Source of the DNA: an uncultured Bacteroidia bacterium
GTDB taxonomy: Bacteria; Bacteroidota; Bacteroidia; Bacteroidales; UBA932
Length of the DNA: 64,000 nucleotides
Assembly (NCBI GenBank): GCA_902769525.1
Contig: CACXPG010000001.1
Coordinates: forward strand, 1 to 64,000
Reading direction: 5' to 3'
Shown here piece by piece: positions 9,143 through 15,176 of this stretch. A program made the position numbers and the translations under genes. The notes beneath the pieces were generated by a model. The model saw only the letters and a list, made by a program, of their open reading frames with translations, was not told where the DNA came from and made no database searches. Position 1 is the stretch's first letter. Each line of letters starts with the position of its first letter.

Positions 9143-9994
9143 ATGATATCAGATATTGATTGCAACAGGGTTTATTACTCTGCCAAGTTACCGGAGGTTT
9201 GCCCAAAAACATTCCGGAGCGTAACGGCAATCCTGGACAAATATGGAGTGCCGCATTCGGGGCTTGTGGGCACTAAGGACATCTGGGTCAGGGACTTTAT
9301 GCCGATTCAGACCATTGGAGGCGCGTTTCTGAACTATACCTATATGCCGGATTATCTCCGCTATGACGAACAATACAAGAAAACAATCAGTGACCCCGTG
9401 GAAGTCTGTAAGGCGAATAACATCCCCACAGAAGGCTATTTTGACTGGATCCGTCTTGACGGAGGAAATGTGGTGCATTTTGGGCGAACGGCCATTATGA
9501 CATCAAAGGTATTGGAAGAGAATCCCGGCACCTCGCCTTCCGTTCTGCTGGAGTGTCTGGAGAAAATGCTGCAAGCTGAGATTATTCTGCTTCCGTGGGA
9601 TGTCAACGAAGAATTCGGCCACGCAGACGGAATAGTTCGATTCGTAGACTCAGACACTGTTATCATGACCAACTACAGCCAGTTCGACAGGAAGATGGCA
9701 GACAGGTTCCGCAACATTCTCAAGGCCAAATTCAAGAATGTTCACGAACTCCACTTCAACGTCAAACACCTCAACAAAAACAGCTGGGCGTACATCAACT
9801 GGCTCCAGACGGACAAGGTGCTCATCCTGCCGGCATTCGGTATCGCTGAGGATGAACAGGCCTTCCAGCAGATTGAAAGCTGGATGCCTGAATACAAAGG
9901 ACGAATAGAAATGGCAGACGCCACAGACCTTATCAAGCACAAAGGCTGCCTGAACTGCGCCACATGGACAATAAACAGTAATCCTTGTGCATAA
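9143..9994 (+). CDS. agmatine deiminase / peptidylarginine deiminase family protein
   Basis: Member of the PAD_porph family of guanidino-group hydrolases, which release ammonia or citrulline-type products from agmatine or peptidyl-arginine. Catalytic landmarks are in order: WVRDFMPI near residue 48, DGGNVV near 105, the E-x-x-G-H-x-D-G site (EEFGHADG) near 155, and the C-terminal nucleophile in GCLNCATW (Cys272). At 283 residues it is shorter than typical agmatine deiminases (about 340-370) and lacks a signal peptide, so a cytosolic enzyme of uncertain substrate is the best statement. The nucleophile context CLNC differs from the GGIHC-type context of classical agmatine deiminases. It sits 5 bp after the AT-rich orphan gene. 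Confidence 0.75.
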   Translation: MISDIDCNRVYYSAKLPEVCPKTFRSVTAILDKYGVPHSGLVGTKDIWVRDFMPIQTIGGAFLNYTYMPDYLRYDEQYKKTISDPVEVCKANNIPTEGYFDWIRLDGGNVVHFGRTAIMTSKVLEENPGTSPSVLLECLEKMLQAEIILLPWDVNEEFGHADGIVRFVDSDTVIMTNYSQFDRKMADRFRNILKAKFKNVHELHFNVKHLNKNSWAYINWLQTDKVLILPAFGIAEDEQAFQQIESWMPEYKGRIEMADATDLIKHKGCLNCATWTINSNPCA

Positions 9995-10112
9995 GAAGTA
10001 CCAAAGAAAAAGCAGGCATCTCTACACTTTTCAATGTTTCGATACCTGCTACTTGCTCTTTAACTAACGTCACTCACATGACACTGCAAATATAGATAAA
10101 TTTCGATGAAAA

Positions 10113-10138
10113 AAACGCTCCGGAAATCCGAAGCGTTT
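10113..10138 (-). terminator. terminator after the glycine-rich lipoprotein gene
   Basis: Hairpin with aaacgct/agcgttt arms plus an inner cgg/ccg pair and an A-rich flank that becomes a U-run on the minus strand. It lies just beyond the stop at 10144. Another weak stem (gcaggcatc, then gatacctgc) at about 10012-10050 may end the plus-strand operon. Confidence 0.65.
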
Positions 10139-10143
10139 GTCTG

Positions 10144-11799
10144 TTATTGCCCGATAATCTGACCGCATTCCCCGTCGAGGCCTGCACCGATGTTAGGGAT
10201 TCCTTCGCCTCCGCTTTGGGCATTGAGCGAGATGATGATGTTAATTAGGCCGCAGACTCCGGATTGGCCGCTGCCGATACCGGCTGCGTTGGTTCCGCCG
10301 ATGGCCGTTACCTCTCCGTTCCAAAAATACATGTTGCCGCAGGTGCCATTATAGCCTGAGCCGATGCCCGCTGCGCCCTTACCGCCATAGGCTGTAATAC
10401 TTCCGCCGTCTATGCTGATGTATCCGCATTTATTCTTCTCGCTGCTGCCTAGGCCCGCCGCATGTTCACCGCCATAGGCCGTAATGGTGCCGCCTTTAAT
10501 AGAAATGCTTCCGCTTTCGTTGTCTGCTGCAGTTTCGACATCCTCACCGTATGTCCCGCCGATGCCGGCAGCCCAGCCGCCGCTGAGTACCTCGAGCGAT
10601 CCTTCACCATCGATGGTAAGTACCTGGCCCGCCGGGATGAAGATTCCGGGATAACTTTTATGGAATCCGCTGACCGTGCTTGTCCCCTCCAGCATAATTG
10701 TAGCTGAACCTTCGAGGGTAAGGCCTGCATATCGGCACCTCTCTTCCTCCGACCATCCGGGATATTCGAAATGGCTGATGTCCGCGTCTCGAAGGGTTAC
10801 CTTCGCTCCGTCTGCAATCGTGATCTTGTACATTCCGAGCTTTCCCGTCAGGACATCGCCGTCCACGGCAGTGAAATTAGCATCGACCTGGCCCAGGTCT
10901 ATCGGTCGCTTTTTCATCTTCACGGTAATCTCATAGTAGCATCCATTCTCGAACAGAACCCCGGTCTTGTCATACGTGTAGGTGTATCTGTAAGGATCGC
11001 TTTCCGTTTTGGCAGTGGAGGCTGTCAGATGAAGTTTGCTGCTGGTTCTAACGTGGCTAAGGGCGACATAGATGGAGGAATTCCTGTAGCAGTCGACGGT
11101 CACCTTGCCATCGAATACGTGCTCCTCCTGGTCTGTCTTTCCGTCCTTTGGACCGATCTTCACCCACATGCACTTGTTATTCCCCTCGGCCTGGTCTTCG
11201 ATTTCAAGTGTCCCGAGATTCTCAATCGGCCTGCCCTGTTCATCGAGAAGATTGAACTTGACAATCGCCTGCTGGGGGGTGAATCCGCTAGTCTCGGCGG
11301 TAATGGTCTTAGTATTCTCGTCATACTGGTATTTGATCACATTGGCGATCGCATAGTCGAAGTTGTCTTCGATCGAATACGGCACGCTCCCGTTCAAGAG
11401 GCCATATTGCATTCTGTAGTCCACGGTAGGAACGTGGAGATACAGTTTGAAACCGCTCTCGTTCGGCAACTTTTTCAATTTGCCACGAAGCGTAGTAGAT
11501 CCATTGTCGCTTGCGTCTGAGGTTAATACTCCAAGTTCTTCCCATTTAGAGGCACTGTAATCATACTGATAGACGTAGACCTTTTCGCCGGATTTCCAAT
11601 AGGTTTTGATATTGGGGCCGACGGGATCTTGGAGACCCTTGGTTCCAGGAACCTTTACGGTTTTGACTACGAGTGTATATCCCTGCTGGTCAAGCTGCTG
11701 GTCAGGCTGCTGATCTAAGGCAGTGTCGATAAGCCCTCCTTCGTGAGTGCAGGCGAGGAAAAGGACCGTGATAATACCGAGAGTGAAAATCTTCTTCAT
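10144..11799 (-). CDS. fimbrillin-like surface lipoprotein with glycine-rich repeats
   Basis: 551 residues. The N-terminus (MKKIFTLGIITVLFLACTHEGG) is a lipoprotein signal with a Cys in the lipobox, followed by a Gln/Asp-rich linker (QQPDQQLDQQ) and a fimbrillin-like beta domain over about residues 45-290. From about residue 360 the chain holds five degenerate repeats of roughly 30 residues built on the pattern GGxITAYGGxxAAGIGSG followed by CG, which suggests a right-handed beta-helix or similar fold. The likely location is the outer-membrane surface. ATG at 11799 has an AAGGAGG eight bases upstream, an unusually good Shine-Dalgarno for this phylum; an ATG two codons earlier is too close to it. 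A 53-codon micro-ORF ends 18 bp upstream. The ligand is unknown. Confidence 0.75.
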   Translation of the reverse strand: MKKIFTLGIITVLFLACTHEGGLIDTALDQQPDQQLDQQGYTLVVKTVKVPGTKGLQDPVGPNIKTYWKSGEKVYVYQYDYSASKWEELGVLTSDASDNGSTTLRGKLKKLPNESGFKLYLHVPTVDYRMQYGLLNGSVPYSIEDNFDYAIANVIKYQYDENTKTITAETSGFTPQQAIVKFNLLDEQGRPIENLGTLEIEDQAEGNNKCMWVKIGPKDGKTDQEEHVFDGKVTVDCYRNSSIYVALSHVRTSSKLHLTASTAKTESDPYRYTYTYDKTGVLFENGCYYEITVKMKKRPIDLGQVDANFTAVDGDVLTGKLGMYKITIADGAKVTLRDADISHFEYPGWSEEERCRYAGLTLEGSATIMLEGTSTVSGFHKSYPGIFIPAGQVLTIDGEGSLEVLSGGWAAGIGGTYGEDVETAADNESGSISIKGGTITAYGGEHAAGLGSSEKNKCGYISIDGGSITAYGGKGAAGIGSGYNGTCGNMYFWNGEVTAIGGTNAAGIGSGQSGVCGLINIIISLNAQSGGEGIPNIGAGLDGECGQIIGQ

Positions 11800-11817
11800 A
11801 ATCATATCCTCCTTATT

Positions 11818-11979
11818 TTATTCCCAGTTTCCATCATAACCTCCGGGCACTTCACCGTAGCCATCATCTTCGAGGGAAACGTCAATGCTGACATCCTTGT
11901 CGCTGACTGTAAGAATAGGGTATTCTAAATTCATCTCATAGACTTCCGCTTTAGGAGCGGAATAAGCGTATTTGTTCAT
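11818..11979 (-). CDS. micro-ORF upstream of lipoprotein gene (YxxP / NLE family, 53 aa)
   Basis: 53 codons, starting MNKYAYSAPKAEVYEMNLE and ending in an acidic, Gly-rich tail with a terminal GNWE. It shares with two other micro-ORFs in this window (29693-29833 and 32214-32369) a Y-x-x-P motif, then an N-L-E, then a hydrophobic patch ending in Ser, then an acidic tail containing Trp. Like them it is placed directly before a large surface lipoprotein gene. It has no signal peptide. I cannot assign a function; a small structural partner, a translation-coupling leader or a modified-peptide precursor are all open. Confidence 0.6.
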   Translation of the reverse strand: MNKYAYSAPKAEVYEMNLEYPILTVSDKDVSIDVSLEDDGYGEVPGGYDGNWE

Positions 11980-12006
11980 AATTCGGTTGTATTAGTAAGA
12001 GTGGGG

Positions 12007-12014
12007 CAAAGATA
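12007..12014 (-). promoter_or_regulatory. putative -7 box (TATCTTTG) for the micro-ORF/lipoprotein operon
   Basis: Minus-strand TATCTTTG 27 bp before the micro-ORF start. No clear -33 element at the expected distance. Confidence 0.45.
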
Positions 12015-12069
12015 TAAAAAATAAACTCGTCTCTCTAATTGTGGGAAATACAGACATCTGCAAGGGGGC

Positions 12070-12106
12070 AAAAAAAAGAGGAGCCCTCTGATTTTGCAGA
12101 GAGCCC
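12070..12106 (-). terminator. terminator after tRNA-His
   Basis: On the minus strand a GC-rich stem (gggctctctg paired with cagagggctc, with a wobble or mismatch) is followed by cctctttttttt, immediately after the tRNA 3' end. Confidence 0.7.
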
Positions 12107-12113
12107 CGTCAAG

Positions 12114-12188
12114 GGTGGCTGGTGGGTCTCGAACCCACGACCTCCAGAGCCACAATCTGGCGCTCTAGCCAACTGAGCTACAGCCACC
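12114..12188 (-). tRNA. tRNA-His (anticodon GTG)
   Basis: Full cloverleaf on the minus strand: acceptor GGTGGCTG pairs with CAGCCACC, D arm AGCTCAGTTGGCTAGAGC, anticodon loop TTGTGGC giving anticodon GTG, and T arm GTGGGTTCGAGACCCAC. The extra 5' G opposite C73 is the tRNA-His identity element. CCA is not encoded. This is a single gene with its own promoter and terminator. Confidence 0.95.
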
Positions 12189-12205
12189 ATATATGTTTGG
12201 GGTTG

Positions 12206-12235
12206 CAAAGATATAATCTTTTTGCCAATCTCCAA
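12206..12235 (-). promoter_or_regulatory. promoter of tRNA-His
   Basis: On the minus strand TTGG (12232-12235) and TATCTTTG (12206-12213) are separated by 18 bp, with the tRNA 5' end 17 bp further on. Confidence 0.6.
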
Positions 12236-12265
12236 TCGCTTTTTTTCTAAAGTCAGAACAATTCT

Positions 12266-12295
12266 TTTGTTATCGGCAATCTTTTGCTAACTTTG
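12266..12295 (+). promoter_or_regulatory. promoter of the carboxyltransferase gene
   Basis: TTTG at 12266-12269 and TAACTTTG at 12288-12295, 18 bp apart, followed by a 42-bp leader to the ATG at 12338. Confidence 0.65.
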
Positions 12296-12337
12296 AAGTC
12301 TGCAAATTAACTGAATACTAATTCACTTTAAAACTAT

Positions 12338-14119
12338 ATGGCAAGAGAAATAAAATTCTCCCTTCTGTACAGGGACATGTGGCAGTCTTCAGGCAAATAT
12401 GTGCCTAAAGTAGCTATGCTTAAGGAGATTGCACCGGTTATCATCGACATGGGATGCTTCGACAGAGTTGAATCCAACGGTGGTGCCTTCGAGCAGGTGA
12501 ACCTCCTTTTCGGAGAGAATCCTAACAAGGCTGTCAGGGAATGGACCGCTCCTTTCAACAAGGCCGGTATCCAGACCCACATGCTTGAAAGAGGTCTGAA
12601 CGCACTGAGAATGTTCCCGGTGCCAGATGACGTGAGAGCACTGATGGCAAAGGTCAAGAAGGCTCAGGGAACCAACATTATGCGTTCCTTCTGCGGACTG
12701 AACGACCACCGCAACCTCAAGGGTTCCGTAATCCATGCCAAGGAAGCCGGAATGATTGCACAGGCAGCTCTTAGTATCACCTACTCCCCGATCCATACCG
12801 TAGAGTACTATATGGGCGTGGTTGACAAGGTTGTAGAGTATGGTGCAGACGAAATCTGCCTCAAGGATATGGCAGGTATTGGACGTCCTGCTTTCCTGGG
12901 AAGACTCGTAAAGGCTATCAAGGACAAGTATCCTCACATCAAGGTTCAGTACCACGGACACTCTGGCCCTGGATTCAGCGTAGCTTCCATGCTGGAAGTC
13001 GCAAGAGCCGGCGCCGAGTACATCGACGTGGCAATGGAGCCGCTGTCCTGGGGTAAGATCCATCCGGATGTCATCACCATCCAGGCAATGCTCAAGGATG
13101 CCGGATTCCTTGTAAAGGACATCAACATGAACGCCTATATGGAGGCCAGGGCACTGACCCAGAAGTTCATCGACGACTTCCTCGGATACTGGATTGCTCC
13201 GGGCAACCACCAGATGAGCTCCCTTCTCGTAGGATGCGGACTCCCTGGCGGAATGATGGGCTCAATGATGGCCGACCTGAAGGGATTCCAGGGCGCAATC
13301 AACGCATCGCTGAGAAACCAGGGAAAGAAGGAACTGGATATCAACGAGCTGGTTGTGATGCTGTTCCAGGAGGTAGAATATGTATGGCCAAGACTCGGTT
13401 ATCCACCATTGGTAACCCCGTTCAGCCAGTACGTGAAGAACACCGCCCTGATGAACCTTATGCATATGCTCAAGGGCGAGCCTAGATGGAAGACCATCGA
13501 CAAGGACACCATGAACATGATCCTCGGCAAGATGGGTAAGCTTCCTGGAGAACTTGCTCCTGAAATCAAGGAGATCGTAAAGCAGAAGGGTCTCGAGTTC
13601 TACACCGGCGTTCCGCAGGACGCATTCCCGGACGATCTGCCTCGCTTCATCAAGATGATGGAAGAGGAAGGCTGGGACAGAGGCCAGGACGACGAGGAAC
13701 TCTTCGAGTTCGCTATGCACGAGACTCAGTATCGCGATTACAAGAGCGGCATTGCAAAGCAGAGGTTCGAGAAAGAACTAGAAGCCAACCGCGCAAAGGC
13801 AGGCGCTCCTATCGTCATCACCCGTCCGGTTGTTGAAGTTCCGGCATTTGACGTGGAGAAGATCATGGCCAAGTATCCTGATGCAAAACCTGTACACGCT
13901 ACCGTCAAGGGAGAAGTTGTATGGCAGTACGATGTTGACGACAAGTCAAGCGCACCTGCAGAAGGAAGCGACGTCAAGATGGGCCAGACCCTGTGCTATG
14001 TACAGGCCTTCTACGGAATGGAAGAGATCATCAGCCCGGCAGACGGCAAGCTTGTAGCCATCACCGCAAAGCAGGGCCAGAAGGTCGTAAAGGACGAGAT
14101 CATCGCCTTTGTTCAGTAA
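12338..14119 (+). CDS. oxaloacetate decarboxylase / pyruvate carboxylase-type carboxyltransferase subunit lacking the biotin lysine
   Basis: 593 residues. Residues 1 to about 280 form the HMGL-like TIM barrel of the carboxyltransferase (LLYRDMWQSSGKYVP, ADEICLKDMAGIGRP, and the metal-binding QYHGHSGPG). This is followed by the conserved carboxylase domain (GGMMGSMMADL, YPPLVTPFSQYVKN). The enzyme moves carboxyl groups between oxaloacetate/pyruvate and a biotin carrier. The C-terminal 75 residues have the biotinyl/lipoyl fold, but where EAMKM is expected the sequence is QAFYGMEE, with Tyr559 at the lysine position. The domain therefore cannot be biotinylated in the usual way, and a separate carrier is probably used; none is encoded in this window. 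It stands alone with its own promoter. The stop codon abuts a 119-bp palindromic element. Confidence 0.88.
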   Translation: MAREIKFSLLYRDMWQSSGKYVPKVAMLKEIAPVIIDMGCFDRVESNGGAFEQVNLLFGENPNKAVREWTAPFNKAGIQTHMLERGLNALRMFPVPDDVRALMAKVKKAQGTNIMRSFCGLNDHRNLKGSVIHAKEAGMIAQAALSITYSPIHTVEYYMGVVDKVVEYGADEICLKDMAGIGRPAFLGRLVKAIKDKYPHIKVQYHGHSGPGFSVASMLEVARAGAEYIDVAMEPLSWGKIHPDVITIQAMLKDAGFLVKDINMNAYMEARALTQKFIDDFLGYWIAPGNHQMSSLLVGCGLPGGMMGSMMADLKGFQGAINASLRNQGKKELDINELVVMLFQEVEYVWPRLGYPPLVTPFSQYVKNTALMNLMHMLKGEPRWKTIDKDTMNMILGKMGKLPGELAPEIKEIVKQKGLEFYTGVPQDAFPDDLPRFIKMMEEEGWDRGQDDEELFEFAMHETQYRDYKSGIAKQRFEKELEANRAKAGAPIVITRPVVEVPAFDVEKIMAKYPDAKPVHATVKGEVVWQYDVDDKSSAPAEGSDVKMGQTLCYVQAFYGMEEIISPADGKLVAITAKQGQKVVKDEIIAFVQ

Positions 14120-14238
14120 GGGCTATGGTGCCTTGTAAGGCGCTAATGTTCAACCACATGCCAAAAACACCCCTCGGAAAAAGAGGGGTGCTTTTTTGTA
14201 CTTGCTATAAATCAGCAGTTTATGGAGCACCATAGCCC
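14120..14238. repeat. 119-bp element with terminal inverted repeats and central hairpin, copy A
   Basis: Begins right after the TAA of the carboxyltransferase gene and ends three bases before the stop codon of the convergent hydrolase gene. The ends are inverted repeats (gggctatggtgc and gcaccatagccc, 12 bp). A terminator-like hairpin (cacccctc/gaggggtg with flanking A5 and T6 runs, 14163-14196) is centred on the midpoint of the element. A second copy of exactly the same length and architecture is at 63626-63744. The interior between hairpin and ends is diverged between copies. Confidence 0.75.
14168..14196. terminator. bidirectional terminator hairpin inside element copy A
   Basis: Eight-base-pair stem cacccctc/gaggggtg with a 7-nt loop, A-run before and T-run after. 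It can serve both convergent genes. Confidence 0.8.
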
Positions 14239-14241
14239 CAT

Positions 14242-15105
14242 CTAAACCTGCTTTCCGTTAACATAAAGGCAGATGCCCGTATCCAGACGGCGGTTGAGAG
14301 CCTTTGCGTCCATCTCGAAATAATGGATCGGGAAGAGGTTCTTGGGCCTGATCAGATTGGCGGCCTTGATGAAGTCATCGTCGCTCATCGTGTAAGGCAG
14401 GTTCTTCGGCAGGAAAGCCACATCGATTTCTCCCTGAAGGAACTTGGACCAGGAATGTGCCCTTACGGCTCCAGGAGCAAGCTCGTTCATTTCAGGAATA
14501 GGCTCGGTGTCTCCCGCAAAGTAGATGTCGAATCCCTGCATGGAAATCAGATAGCCGTTGCCTTCTCCCTTGATGTGGAACGGATGTCCGTTGTCTCTCT
14601 TGTAGTTGATGTTGTATGCAGGAATAGCCGTTATCGTAAGGCCGATGGAAGATACGCTGTCTCCGTTTTCCAGAGTAATCACCTTGCAGTGGCGTAGCTT
14701 TGGAATGTTCAGCATGCTCACAAGGTTGGTGGAAGGATCCACGTTCAGAGGATTGTTGTCCAGATCCAGCTTAGGAAGAGGCTTTCCGTCCGCGTCCTTG
14801 GCAGTTCCGGCACGCATTGCCAGAAGGTCGTTCTCCAGGACGGTGCGTACGCTGCGGCTAACTATGAAAGTAGTGTTCGGCATCGCGATCTCTTCAATGG
14901 CCTTGGTGTCGTAATGGTCTGTATGAGCGTGGGTCAGGAAGATCAGGTCGGCCTTCTTGCAGCCCGCAAAGTCAAAGAAGTCTGAGCAAGGATCCACGTA
15001 GATGTGCATTCCCTCCCACTCCATATGCACGCATCCGTGAGCCAGATGCTCGAAATTGACTAGCCCCATCGGGGTGTAGAACGAATTGTAAACTCCGGTT
15101 TTCAT
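14242..15105 (-). CDS. UlaG-like metallo-beta-lactamase-fold hydrolase
   Basis: Cytosolic metal-dependent hydrolase of 287 residues. The beta-lactamase-fold metal motif is THAHTDHYD near residue 80. Downstream landmarks are FAGDTEPIPEM, the Asp metal ligand strand, and FPIHYFEMDA with the last His ligand. The closest family I can name is the UlaG/UPF0173 group, which includes lactonases and phosphodiesterases; the substrate is not predictable. No signal peptide is present. It is convergent with the carboxyltransferase gene and shares the terminator in the 119-bp element. Confidence 0.75.
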   Translation of the reverse strand: MKTGVYNSFYTPMGLVNFEHLAHGCVHMEWEGMHIYVDPCSDFFDFAGCKKADLIFLTHAHTDHYDTKAIEEIAMPNTTFIVSRSVRTVLENDLLAMRAGTAKDADGKPLPKLDLDNNPLNVDPSTNLVSMLNIPKLRHCKVITLENGDSVSSIGLTITAIPAYNINYKRDNGHPFHIKGEGNGYLISMQGFDIYFAGDTEPIPEMNELAPGAVRAHSWSKFLQGEIDVAFLPKNLPYTMSDDDFIKAANLIRPKNLFPIHYFEMDAKALNRRLDTGICLYVNGKQV

Positions 15106-15176
15106 ATCACATTTTTGTTTTTTGATTCTTTTCAGCGATTATAAAGTTACGCTTTTTTTCCAAGAATCCAAAAACG

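Noticed and set aside
9995-10060. A possible small RNA or terminator stem (gcaggcatc with gatacctgc)
   Set aside because: The stem has a long loop and no clear T-run, so I only mention it as a weak end signal for the deiminase operon.
10771-11520. A 249-codon plus-strand frame inside the glycine-rich lipoprotein gene
   Set aside because: No homology signal; the minus-strand lipoprotein has a lipobox, ribosome site and terminator.
12389-13210. A 273-codon frame antisense to the carboxyltransferase gene
   Set aside because: Antisense shadow of a strongly conserved gene with biased codons; no domain or signal recognisable.
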